This document shows, piece after piece, positions 1-11,076 of a stretch of DNA of 62,235 nt. The notes below the pieces were generated by a model, which saw only the letters and a list, made by a program, of their open reading frames with translations, was not told the DNA's origin and did not search any database. The stretch is from Paulinella micropora (Eukaryota > Cercozoa > Imbricatea > Euglyphida), in the NCBI GenBank assembly GCA_009731375.1, contig BJOX01000049.1, forward strand, positions 443,885-506,119, given 5' to 3'. Both the position numbers and the translations under genes were made by a program. The stretch's first letter is position 1. Each line of letters begins with the position of its first letter.

Positions 1-167
1 CCCCCGCAAGGGCAGTTCCAACACTTCCAGACGGACCGGTATGTTCAATGAAAATACTGGTCCAGACGGACCGGTATGTTCAATGAAAATACTGGTGGCA
101 CCGACGGGAATCGAACTGGCGACAGGGCCCAGATGGTAGAACTTGACCACTGGGCTATCACGGTGTC
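1..167 (-). mobile_element. tRNA-derived SINE, copy 1
   Basis: Read on the minus strand, 167 to 97 is a tRNA-like segment. It has a box A-like TAGCCCAGTGG, a box B-like AGTTCGATTCC, and ends that pair as an acceptor stem (GACACCG with CGGTGCC, one mismatch). A short body follows to about position 1. The body holds a 35-bp direct duplication (27-61 and 62-96). The tRNA-like head abuts an (ATT)n run. A second copy with the same head, a related tail and the same (ATT)n junction lies at 26311-26480, which argues for a dispersed SINE family rather than a functional tRNA gene. The T-arm does not pair well, also against a working tRNA. Confidence 0.75.

Positions 168-254
<87 letters not shown>
168..254. 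repeat. (AAT)n microsatellite joined to the SINE head
   Basis: An almost pure AAT/ATT trinucleotide run of about 87 bp starts directly at the tRNA-like end of the SINE. The second SINE copy has the same junction. Confidence 0.95.
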
Positions 255-255
<1 letters not shown>

Positions 256-389
256 GTAACAACAATAAGAATGTAACCGATACAGTGACATGATCATGAC
301 TTTTAATAATAACCATTATCATCACCTTACTCGAAGTCTGCGATGGATGCCTGGACCTATAGGTCCAGGAACCAACTGCGTCCTTTCTT

Positions 390-449
390 ATCGTCCCTCT
401 CTTTTTCTCATTCTCTCTTTCTCTCCTTCTCTCTCTTTTGCTAGCTCTC

Positions 450-488
<39 letters not shown>

Positions 489-1056
489 CTCTCTCGCTCG
501 CCCTTCCTCTTTCTCTTATTACCTGACTGTGTGTATGTCTGCATATATGTATGCATGTATGTATGTATGTATACAGGTACGTATGTATGTATATATATAG
601 GTGTGAATGTATATATATTTGTGTGTGTGCGCGTGCGTGTGTGCGTATGGTTACTTACGTATGTATGTATGTATGTATTTATGTATGTAGGTATGTAGGC
701 AGGCACTTAGGTATGTAGGTAGGTATGTAAGTTTGTATGGATGTACGTCTGTATGTACGTGTGTTTGCGTAAACGTATGGGTGTTTGTGTGTGAGCGTGT
801 GTGCGTGTGTGCGTATGTATGTACGTATGTATGTAGGTATGTATATATGTGGGAGTGTGTGCGTGCGTGTGTGTATATGCATGCATATATGTATGTATGT
901 ATGTATGCAGGTATGAATGTATGTGTGTGTGTATGAGTATGTATGTATACAGGTATGTTTGCAGGAATGTACGCAGGTGTGTATGTATCTACGTATGTAT
1001 GTAGGTATGTATGTGTATGAGGGTGTATTTGTGTGTATGTATGTAGGTATGTACAG

Positions 1057-1091
<35 letters not shown>

Positions 1092-1635
1092 TGTATGTGT
1101 GTGTGTGTAGGTATGAATATATGTATGTAGGTATGTCTGTATATATAGGTGTTCGTGTGTGTATATGTGTATGTATGAATGTATGTATGTAGGTATGTGG
1201 GGACGTATGCATATATGTATGTTTGTATTTATGTATGTATGTATGTATGTGTGTGGGTGGGTATGTGTGCGTGTCTATGAGTGTGCGATGTGTGTATGTG
1301 TATGCTTGTATTTATGCATGTATGTGTGTGTATGTATATGTTTATATTTATGCATGAATGGATGTATGTATGTATATCTCCACGTGAGTACGAGGGTATG
1401 TAAGTACGTATGTATGTATGTATATCTGTATGCATGTTTATATGTATGCATGTACGTATATATGTATATATGTATGTATGATTGAATGTATGTATGTATG
1501 TATGTACATATGTCTGTATGTATACATGTAGGAATGCATGCATGTATGTATGTATGTATGTATGTACGTCTTTCTATCTCTCTCTCTCTCTCTATCTATC
1601 TTTCTCTCTCTCTCTCTCTCTATTGCTCTCTCTCT
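390..1635. repeat. CT-rich then GTAT/GTGT compound microsatellite
   Basis: CT runs (about 390-515 and 1570-1635) flank roughly 1 kb of degenerate GTAT, GTGT and GTAG repeats. Long open frames here are repeat artefacts rich in Tyr, Cys, His and Thr. No gene is supported. Confidence 0.93.
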
Positions 1636-2060
1636 CTCTTGCACTTTTGCTTTTGCGTTGATGCACTACGCGGTTGATGACGGACCTGACGATTCGATCG
1701 TCCTAGCGGGCAGAGGGAAGGGTCAATGGCGTCCCCTCGCGGGACGAAATACCCATGCCAGGCCCGAGGCCTTAGTCTGATAGCCAGGAATGCTCTGCAC
1801 TTTACTTTTCTGCACTGCCTCCTAACATATTACCCCTCCTATACCCCTCTTGTATCCCTGCAATCTCTATGTAATCCTATCTCTCTCTCTCTCTCGCTCT
1901 GCCTCCCATGTGTTGTCGTGCTTGTCCCTTTGTCTTGCTCGCTTTCCACGATGCCTGACTGGTAGTGAAGAACGCCCTAAAATTGTCCTACTTCGATAAA
2001 TACGTATACACTCACACACACATATTTATATACATATTTATATATATATAATATATATAT

Positions 2061-2092
<32 letters not shown>

Positions 2093-2095
2093 TGA
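1636..2095. other. Unassigned sequence between microsatellites
   Basis: A 300-bp GC-moderate block with no convincing reading frame is followed by CT and TA repeats. I see no RNA gene or transposon motif. Confidence 0.5.
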
Positions 2096-2101
2096 TCTGT
2101 C

Positions 2102-2269
2102 ATGGCTGAGCCCGAGGGCCATGCGCCTCCATCCCTCGACCCAACGGACTACAGTGAGTATGTTGGGGAGGGAAGAGTGACTCTAACCATCCTGCATAGA
2201 AGGTCCAAAAAGGAAGTCCCTACTACCCGCACAGTGTCGGGTACCTTGCAGGAAATCAACTACAAATGA
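2102..2269 (+). CDS. Short unrecognised ORF (55 codons)
   Basis: An ATG at 2102 opens a 55-codon frame ending TGA at 2267-2269. The predicted protein starts MAEPEGHAPPSLDP and contains a basic patch RRSKK. It sits in a GC-richer island (2095-2640) inside AT-rich repeats, so the island may be a fragment of a gene or mobile element. No family is recognised. It could be a chance frame or one exon of something larger. Confidence 0.2.
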   Translation: MAEPEGHAPPSLDPTDYSEYVGEGRVTLTILHRRSKKEVPTTRTVSGTLQEINYK

Positions 2270-2473
2270 TTGATCTTCCCCGCGTGAGAGCTCCACGAGA
2301 CTGGGTAGGTCCCGCATGGAGGTACTCACAGGGGTAACAGACATTTCATGCGGTCTGCCAGCGCATGAGGACGTTTTGTGGTAAGTATCTGGGACGCCTC
2401 GAAACCCGTCACCACCCCTAGATCGCGGAATGTAAATACCCCTTTGATCCCACGTGGTGTATGTCTTATAAAA

Positions 2474-2573
2474 AACAACACAACGACATGGCCTCGGAAC
2501 CAACACAACAACATAGCCTCGGAACCAACACAACGACATAGCCTCGGAGCCACACAACGACATAGCCTCGAAA
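2474..2573. repeat. 25-bp minisatellite, about four units
   Basis: Units of about 25 bp built on CTCGGAACCAACACAACGAC repeat head to tail with small changes (ACGACAT/ACAACAT; AACCA/GCCA). Confidence 0.85.
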
Positions 2574-2639
2574 CCAGTGGGAAGAGGCCCAAACCACCTC
2601 CTCTTCCCGTGGGGTGCCATACTGTGCACCCCTCCATCA

Positions 2640-3092
2640 TACATACATATATATATACATATATATATTTATGTATACTATCAACATAAGGGAATATAGG
2701 TTCATATAGACCTATATGTATCTACACATATATATGTACATGAATATATACTTCTATATATATATGTATACGCATATACATATGTAAGTATATATATATA
2801 CATATATATATACATATATATTTTTATATACATATTATACATATTATGTATATTTATATATATACATATATAATACATACATATATATATATGTATACAC
2901 ATATGTATATATATATACATATATATACATGTATTATATATATATATAAATATATACATATATAGATATATATATACATATATTTATTATAATATATATA
3001 CATATAAATATATATATATTAATATATTAATATATATTTACATATATATACATACATATATATATATTCATATATATATATACATATACATT

Positions 3093-3145
<53 letters not shown>

Positions 3146-3155
3146 NNNNNNNNNN
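2640..3155. repeat. TA-rich repeats, poly-A run and 10-N gap
   Basis: TATA/CATA repeats run to about 3097, then 48 A (3098-3145), then 10 N (3146-3155). The transposon sequence starts immediately after the gap, so its true left neighbour is unknown. Confidence 0.9.
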
Positions 3156-4187
3156 AAGTGTCCTACCTCAAGGGTGGATTACTGACTGACTACTGGGCCA
3201 GGCCCCATCAAAACCCATTGGAAGTCCCCAACTTGGGTCAGGATGGGACCACCATTAGTCTTACCAGAAGTCCCCCTAAAGGACACAGAACTACTGGCCC
3301 CTCCCCACAACTATGGCAACACCTCCAGATGTAAAACAGCGACCCTGTATGGCCGCCAACACAAAATTTTCGTCCATCATCGCACGCTGCACACTACCTC
3401 ACACCAAAACCGTATTACCCGTCCATCACCCAGCTTCCAGCATAACGCCTCAACAGCTAAGCACACGAGCCAGGACCCTGAGACCCTACAGTCCTGACCA
3501 AGGAGGAATGGAAGGTCTCTCGGCCAAGTTCGATGGGCCTAACTGATTCGCGATAAACCCTAACGGACGGCATCATTAGAGCTAGCCCCGAGACGCCCCA
3601 GGATGGGCACTCGGACTAGACCTACTGGTCTGGTACGATAAAGGGAGACCAAACGGTCCTGACTGCTGGCCCCGGTGCGATGTCCACATAACTCTGGGCT
3701 CGTTATCAGGGACGGTGACCTTGACCGCACCCCATGGTCTTATCCGATAACCTACCCCAATCCCCGGGACTCGATCTCGAAGTACCGTGGCACCCATCCA
3801 GAATCCCCCCTTTTTGCATACCAACCAACAGACACACCACCCTCTCTCTATTCAGACCCTAATAATAATACTTTAGTGTAACCTCCCGACCTCTTAGGTA
3901 ATACAGAAACGCAAGTGATACAACCCCTCGGCCCCAAGACCCGCTCTACCCCACACTTCCGCAAGACCCCTTACCTGGCGTCAAGGCGAAAACACGAACC
4001 CCAGCTCTGGGAGCCAACTCATCGGAACAAGCAGCGGGAACCTGGACAGGGACTTACGCATCTAATTCTGGAACCCCACTCCGGGTTAGACCGCTAAGTC
4101 CCCATAAAGGTTAGCCACTTGGTCCTTCCAATTTGCCACTGAGGACTGTAATACCAAGCCGAGGACTGTAAGCACCCGACCCAATCT
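3156..4187 (+). other. 5' part of the retrotransposon, no recognised domain
   Basis: C-rich sequence like that of the following domains. Only short open frames (for example 3243-3497, 3915-4097) occur, without family motifs. It is probably 5' UTR or a decayed N-terminal region of the element. Confidence 0.5.
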
Positions 4188-5290
4188 ATGGACCCGACTA
4201 CCTCGACCGCAGCGTTGCCGCCCGGCGTGTACGTAACTCTACCGAATTGGGGTAACACGTGCTTCGTGAACAGCTCAGTGCAATATCTAATCCCCCTCTA
4301 CGAATGGCTACGCCACCATCACCCCGATGGTCATTGGACTACCACTCCGATCGCAGCCCTATACAATGCCATGCGGACAGCCCGAGACAATACCGACACT
4401 AACCGCGCTCTAGCGATGCTCTTACGCGACGCCTGCCTACATGAGCCGAACATGCTCACCAAGTCCATCCAACAGAAATGCACGGACCAGGGCATCCAGA
4501 TCGCCTCCGGTGACCGTAAACCCGTCGACAGCAAACCCGGATGCGTACAAGAATTCCTCACCTACGCCTTGGATCAATTGTTCTCCACTCTACAACTTGA
4601 AGCCCCCCTTCCCGCTTTGCCGACCCACCCCACCATCGTGTCTACACCCTCCGACATTGCTACAGACCCACAGCACGCCTCTCTCTTCTTCAGGACTCGC
4701 ACGGAAACTAACTGCCACCGGTGCTACTACCACTCTACAACCATGTCGCCCCCGGGATTTCCCACCCTACGGTGCAAACTCCCGGCCGCCCACGACGGGA
4801 ACCGACGTGCTGAGGCCGCTCGAGTACGCTTTGAAACCGGCATCCGCCAGATGCTCCACATCAACACCCCCCCCCCCGGCGGACGAGAAAATACGATGCG
4901 ACTGCCCAGATGACAGACGATCCGCCATGACCCAACAAGAGAATACCTGGAATGCCCTTCTCCGGATGTCCTCAGTATAGAAGTTGACCGCGTGACCTAC
5001 GATGGGCAACGACGGACGACGACGACCACAGGTCAAGCAGTCAACGACAACTACCTGCTCGTCGACCTGGACCTATCTGCTCACTTTTTGCCCGTGTACA
5101 CCTCGCGTCGACCCGCCTTGTACGAACCGCAAGCCATGATCCTCCACTGGGGTACCACGGTCGAGAGCGGCCACTACAAAACCATCCGTTGGCACCCCAG
5201 AGTCAGCTGGATACTATATGACGACAATACATGCTACCTCCTAACCAGCTGGTCCCAACACGGCGTGAAGGCGAACTTCAAAAGGATCGC
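4188..5290 (+). CDS. Ubiquitin-specific protease (peptidase C19) domain, frameshifted
   Basis: A papain-fold deubiquitinase domain, expected to cleave ubiquitin from proteins. From the ATG at 4188, the Cys box is GNTCFVNSSVQYL with the catalytic Cys at codon 25 (4260-4262). GCVQEFLTYALDQL follows, matching the family's Q-x2-EFL helix, then a CxxC half of the zinc-binding fingers (NCHRCYY). The frame is lost near a C-run at about 4867, and CDCP appears in another frame. From 4992 the His box is clear: YEPQAMILH, then SGHY with catalytic His at 5172-5174, then WILYDDN. Cys box, fingers and His box are in family order at normal spacing, so this is a full catalytic domain broken by about two frameshifts. 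USPs are not a usual LINE component. It may act on host ubiquitin signals or stabilise element proteins (inference). Confidence 0.82.
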
Positions 5291-5688
5291 CCAACCGTCC
5301 GCGACCTTGGAACATACTCCCCGACCCACGCTGGTACAACCCAGAAGGTACACGAGAAAGGTTACCTCAATACTAGCCAAAGAAGTCACCGCCATCTTGT
5401 ATTACCGAGTCGACACCTGGAACCCCAGACGCGGATACAACCCCCGACCTGGTCAGACCCCCGGTGGACATCTTGCCTCCTGCCCCTGTCTCCAGACACC
5501 TACCGGAGGCTCCTAGCGATTACCCCAAAGGGACCCACGGCCCACCCATCAGCTTCCTAGACCCCCTAGACTCAACCCTAACCCGCGACAACATTGGCAA
5601 TCAAGGCCCAGCAGGACATATCGCAGCCCCCGCAAATATAGCATCCCAAGCCTTATGGCAAACAACCTACGATGCAATCCTACCATAA

Positions 5689-6348
5689 ATGAAGGCTAAA
5701 TATGTATTTACCCATAGCGTCAGCATGACCAACAGGATCCATATCCTTGCGCAAGCCCCAGACTGTGAACTGATCATGGGATACCAGTTTCCTGGAGCCG
5801 AACTAAACCCGATCACTCTGGCATCTCTACCCCGTTCCGTATGGAGGCGTATGCCTGCGATTACAGGCCTCCCCACCAACGGCGCAGTCCTCAGTATCTA
5901 CGACCTTCGCGGCAACGTGCCAACACCCGGCATTCCCTTCCACCGTGATGACGAACGCTTCATGAAACATGACGATATCGTCAATTTAACCCTGGGAGCA
6001 TCGACGGCCACCATCACGGTAATCCCGTACGGCGACCAGTTCGACAAACTTGCACCCCAATCACGCTACCGAAGCATCAACCTTGACCACGGCACTCTCC
6101 ACACTTTCAATCGTTTTCAACTACACCGAGTCGACTTCGCTCCGATCACCCCCAACTCGCGAGAAGAATCTTCCCATCGGATCAGTCTCTCCTTTCGAGA
6201 ACTTGTGACATGGGCAGACGTCGCTGCACCCTCCCGAGACCCTCTTGCCCGCGACACGTACTTGCAAAATTCCCTCCGTTTCTGGCAACAATTGCACACA
6301 AACCGCAAGCGCAGCCGACCCCACCTCGCCCCCACGTGCACCGCATGA
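5689..6348 (+). CDS. AlkB-like 2-oxoglutarate/Fe(II) dioxygenase domain
   Basis: An intact 219-codon frame from the ATG at 5689. The AlkB signature is complete: FHRDDERF supplies the HxD iron ligands (His85, Asp87), the distal His is His146 in LHRVDF, and HRISLSFR near residues 160-167 supplies the 2-oxoglutarate-binding arginines. The preceding strand IVNLTLGAS is also typical. AlkB enzymes remove alkyl groups from DNA or RNA bases, and some plant RNA viruses carry one to repair their RNA. Here it sits between a USP and a Ulp1 domain of a retrotransposon, so it probably forms part of a polyprotein; a role on element RNA or cDNA, or on host base methylation, is inference. This is one of the few modules with no frameshift inside the core. 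Confidence 0.82.
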   Translation: MKAKYVFTHSVSMTNRIHILAQAPDCELIMGYQFPGAELNPITLASLPRSVWRRMPAITGLPTNGAVLSIYDLRGNVPTPGIPFHRDDERFMKHDDIVNLTLGASTATITVIPYGDQFDKLAPQSRYRSINLDHGTLHTFNRFQLHRVDFAPITPNSREESSHRISLSFRELVTWADVAAPSRDPLARDTYLQNSLRFWQQLHTNRKRSRPHLAPTCTA

Positions 6349-6354
6349 GATATC

Positions 6355-7363
6355 TTGGTTTATCTTCTGTCCAGCAACGAAGAGCTACCGGACCGCATCC
6401 TGGCCTTTCTCCGAACGGGCACGCATGAGGACACAAAGATACTGCCAGTCGCCCAGACATCCAACGTTGCCCCGATCCCTGATACAGGCCCTACCCACCC
6501 TCGGACCATAGCACTGCTTAAGGGAGACCCAGACGTCTCCACACACCTACGAGCCTCCCCAGAAGGCATATCCATCGATGCGCTCCTCCAAACGCGAGGG
6601 TTACATGGCGCCTGCGCCTACACAGAAATCAAGAAATCTACATGGCTCCCCAGACTACCCCAAACCGAGTTCTGCGCCCTCATGTACAACCCAGACGTCT
6701 CAATCTACGAAGACCTGAGCACCAGCGACATTACTCCACCATCACCACTATTCGCCCCCCCCCCCCCCCCCCCCCCNNNNNNNNNNGTGGGGGACGCACG
6801 GTGGGAAGCTGGGGACCGAATTCTCGCACCCCGGACGAGAAAAACTCCAATCTCCGCCTCTTCTTCCGAGACTACCTGCAAAACCCTGGCCCAGGCTTCT
6901 ACGGCCACTACCACACCCGCAAGTTCAGTTCTAGTAATGTTATCTCGATCTTGGTTCTCGACCCTCAAGATATCTACGGCGCGACCAACATCATCCACCT
7001 CGCGGAACATAAGCTCACAGGAGCCATGTTATTTCCGAGTCCCTACGAATACAGATGCGTCCCAGCCGAGGCATCCTACGACCCATCCTTGCAAAGTGGT
7101 TTAAGAGGCTCTCTTCCATCAAGACCACCTGGCGCTAACCGAAGCCCTGACCACCAAGTCCTCCACTCGATCACAAGGAAATACGGTGTAGTAACACGCA
7201 TATCCACGGGAGCCCCAGTAACCGCAGATGCGACCCCACCCTCTACGCACACAGTCAGGAGGACCCTGAACTACTCCACTGTAAGCCCAAACGAGTCACA
7301 GGCCCCTATACGCTGCGCGATCACCTTCATGACCCGATTGGCCGCGGACAACTACGCCATCAG

Positions 7364-7406
<43 letters not shown>

Positions 7407-8100
7407 NNNNNNNNNNGGCAAACGCCCCATCGATACGATCAAGTCAGCCCCGCCCCGAGCCCCGTGGCCCCCCACCGGGGCGGAACAACCTTCGGATAGT
7501 AACCCCCAGTCTCTTCCATCACCTGCAAACCACGCAGCACCCCCCCTTCCAATCTCCGAACAGGGACGTCCCCCCCAAGGCGAAGAGCCATCATCAGGGA
7601 CCCCGCGCACACAGGCCACGCCGTCAGTAACGCAAGGCGACCCCGACGACGCGATACCCTCCCAGACCAACCCTTCCTCGATCTCTCCTACCGATTCGGA
7701 ACCCCTGTTCTCGGATACGAGCAGGGCCCGTCCATCCTCAGGTATGAGTGGATGCGGCTATAGTGGAGAAGGAGGGAATGGGCCGGTCAGGGAACCCCGC
7801 GTCGCTGGCGTCGCTGCGATTACCACCCCGTCGACTCTGCCTACCCCGCCTGCACCAGCCTCAAATCAGAGTGGTCTGGCACGTCCGACCGCACAAAGGC
7901 ACGAACTTCTACCAACCAAGCTGCAAAGCATCCATCGCCCCGGCGAGCCCAAGGGCCCTCGAATACATATGATGATGGCTCAGTTACCACCAAGTTCTCC
8001 AAAATCAGCTTATCCCCGATCTCCTCTCCTGGTAGCTGCTCGATCAGAGGATGTTCGATGCCATGCTGAAAGAGGACATTGCGGGGCGCTGGTGATGGCG
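6355..8100 (+). CDS. Unrecognised polyprotein segments around two C-run gaps
   Basis: Open frames 6355-6756 and 6787-7360 read as ordinary protein (segments such as RLFFRDYLQNPGPGFYGHY and VISILVLDPQDIYGATN) but match no family I know. They are interrupted by C-runs ending in 10-N gaps (6777-6786 and 7407-7416). From 7420 to 8100 the sequence is low-complexity Pro/Ser/Thr. Frame continuity cannot be judged across the gaps. The segment probably links the AlkB and Ulp1 modules. Confidence 0.4.
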
Positions 8101-8232
8101 TTCGGTGCACCGTCTCTTTCGGCCGACTTGGTCCTTTCTTCGCCACTTTAGCTTAGTCCTCTCATACCTGAGAAAGGACCAGCCCCGCTCGTACCCGAGG
8201 ACGGGAGTTCGGTGGTCTCTCTACGTACTACA

Positions 8233-8790
8233 TCACCAGGGACGAGCTCCTCATGAAACAATTTCAACCAGCTATAATCACTCTGATGGACCAAGAAGAA
8301 TTAAAAATACTGAGCGACTTGGAAGGCTGGCTGAACGATACAAACCTCATCTAGATCTGGGTCGGCTAGCCATCGAAGCTGCACCAAAACGATGTCTCAT
8401 ACTCTCCACATTTGCGTATGAGAAAATAAAACAAAGGAAAACGAGTCGCCGACGTACAAGTTTCTAGACTCCGCACCTTCCTTTATCAAGAAAGTAACTT
8501 TCGACCGACCAGCTGCCATACAGTCCATCGTCGCCTTTTTCAGGAAGGTCGGATTCCTCCAGACTACCAACAAGGTGATGTACAACCCCCTCGCAGTACC
8601 ACTACAAATCGGACAATGTGACTGCGGTGTCCACATCGTGGGATGGACCATCGACTTCCTTAAATCCCCAGAAAAATTCCTACAGTGCATGTCCAGCAAC
8701 GACAGCCTGTGGTTCCGGGACCAAACAGGGACCATCACCATGAATACCAGGATGATTCGACTGCGCCTGGCACACCTGGCAAGGGAGGAC
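8233..8790 (+). CDS. Ulp1-type (C48) SUMO/ubiquitin-like protease domain, frameshifted
   Basis: The Ulp1 core is visible across two frames. ILSDLEGWLNDTNLI (about 8309-8353) matches the family's WLND helix. SHTLHICV (about 8392-8418) fits the catalytic-His strand and is followed by an in-frame TGA at 8419. YKFLDSAP (from 8455) supplies the catalytic Asp, and IGQCDCGVHIVGW supplies the catalytic Cys (8623-8625). His-Asp-Cys order and spacing fit C48 proteases. Ulp1 enzymes cleave SUMO or related modifiers, and Ulp1 domains are known in NeSL and Utopia non-LTR elements, where they may process the polyprotein. The early part needs a frameshift and the TGA read through, so as sequenced it is broken. 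Confidence 0.75.
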
Positions 8791-11076
8791 TCCAAAGCAC
8801 ACCCACGTACGGTTCCCTGCGCCCCCCAAACACCTACCCAAAGGCCCCTGGAGGACGCCCCCCCAACCAATAACAACGATGAACCTCTGACACGGGATCC
8901 CCCCTCTCTCCTCGACCCTCTCCCTCTGATGGCGAATACCCCCCTCTCTCTCTTTCCCTACCAGCGACCCTCCAGGCTTCAGACTCGACCAGCGCTCCCC
9001 AACTACATGCCCACAATACCGCCCCGCCACCCCCTGCCGGCACGCCCCCTGTCCCAGATGACCGACCCGGGGAGACCGACAGGAAGAGCGCTACACACCG
9101 ACCCTACGCATCAAAGCCTACCCTGAAAGCCCCGCTACGCAACCCCGCGAGCGCTACTTCACATCCGCAGAGCCACGTCACCGAAGATGGCAAACCGACG
9201 GCGGCCCCAATCAAAAACCCCGACCCTACTCAAACTCTCGCACTATCACCTTCACCTCCACCACCCCGTCCGAATTCGATGCATCTTCCACGGAAACGAC
9301 GAACCCCACCGGTCACCCCAAACCGACCCTGGGCCATGGGGCTCACCACCTTCATAAAGGAACAGTACCCACACGCCGCAAAGAGCAAGTGCCTTCTCAC
9401 CATGCCTATCTCCGCCTCTGACCAACCAGGCCATCTATATCGCACACTACGAAGCACCCACTCCAGCACCTCCACATACAAACACGTGATATTAACCCAC
9501 CTGTGCATACTCACCCCATGGGACACCGCCAGCCCAGGCGTACGCTGGGTCCTACTCGTCCTGTCAATGGCCCAGCACAGAATACAGACAGGTGTTCCCC
9601 GTGGCAGAGTTCCTCCCCTGCTACCCCAACCTGCCGAGACCAACCCCTCTTCCTGGTCATAAGATCAGAAGCCCCCGTCGACGATAGGACCTACGCAGCG
9701 CTGGACCTTATCTTCAAAGACTGGGCCACCGCACTGGGCGTCTCCCCTCTGGATCATCTCACGACCTCGGCAACCCGGATACACCGAGATAGCCCTCCAC
9801 AATGGTCGGATGCTTCTCCTGGAGATCGTCAACGGTGTGTACTCAAATTCATACAGTCGCCTGCACAGTTCCATGCCGCCCTATCCCAAGACAGCAAACC
9901 TCATGTCTCCCCGATACATGACGTGCCCTCCCCAGCGCCCTCCCCTGCTCCCCCTCTGCCACCACAGCTTCCCCAGTCAATCTAGACGACACCGTCTCCC
10001 AGGCCACTACTACCCCCACTGATGCCCCAATTATCGACTGCGCTGGATCCTACCTCCCCCACCCCCAATCACACCACATACCGATCACAGCGGCCCCGCA
10101 CAGTCTGGCCCCCCACACCCGATCCCATTTGCCACGCACTAGCCGACCTTCCCGCTCTGGCTACCCCCGGACGCATCTACTCTCCCCGGTGGCCAGGCTT
10201 TCCCGCCCCAAATTGCCTCCAGCCTATCCTCCTTGCTCCGGAACTTCACCCCACCTCAAATTCTAGCCTCCTGTGTCATGCTCACCTGGCTCAGATACAC
10301 TTCATCCAAGCCCAAGCGGCACAACTCCGCACCCCGAACATGACAAACACACCGACACATCCTGACCCTGGGCCGCTGAGTCAGACTGGGACGTCGTCGC
10401 TAAGTTCGTCGTAGCTCCCCCGTCAGCTCCCCTATACCAGATGGCCCCCCCCCCTTCTCTGATACAGACAGCTGCGAAACGCGTGTGGCTATCGCTTAAT
10501 TGAAACAAAATCCCTCACCGCCCACCGCCTCCAAATCCCCCTTGGCTAACCCATCCAAAACGTCCACATCACGACCGACCCCACTCACCCGAAGGCAGAA
10601 AAAGCGTCGACTGTATACCCAAAACCGAATTGCCAAAGAACTTCTACTCGCAGCCAACGCCCCTGTTCCAGCATCCAGCACCGCCCCCACACCCATCATC
10701 GGACCACCAAACATTTCCGTCCCGGTGCTACCTACGCCCCAGATCAGTGGCGAACACCACCAACCCAATATAACCCCCAACCGGGTGGCCTCCATCCCCG
10801 CACAGGACGAGCGGTCTCCCCCGAGGACAGCATCCACGCGTAGGGTATGCCGTTCCCCACAAACCCCAAACACCCCGGACTTGAGTGACGCCGCCGGCAG
10901 ACCGCCCCGCGCAGCCACACTGTCGACCAACGACCCCCCCTACGACCCCCGGCGAAGGTGACCTTTGCTCCAGAACTTGTCTCTGGCCGTTTCACCTACG
11001 CCTCAGGCACGCCCACCACAAACGAATCAGCCTCCGACTCAGGATCTGCCTTTAAAGCCCCCCCCCACACAGGCAT
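8791..11076 (+). CDS. Pro/Thr-rich linker with short unrecognised domain pieces
   Basis: Mostly Pro, Thr, Ser and Arg codons in changing frames. A more globular stretch at 9330-9880 (for example LTTFIKEQYPHAAKSKCLL, then LDLIFKDWATALGV) could be a small folded module. No family recognised. Composition and strand match the flanking retrotransposon domains. Confidence 0.4.

Noticed and set aside
76-1644. Long open frames rich in Ile, Tyr, Cys, His or Ser on both strands
   Set aside because: They are translations of AAT, GTAT and CT microsatellites and have no unique sequence.
2030-3097. CRISPR-like or centromeric array
   Set aside because: TA-rich microsatellite and a 25-bp minisatellite without spacers.
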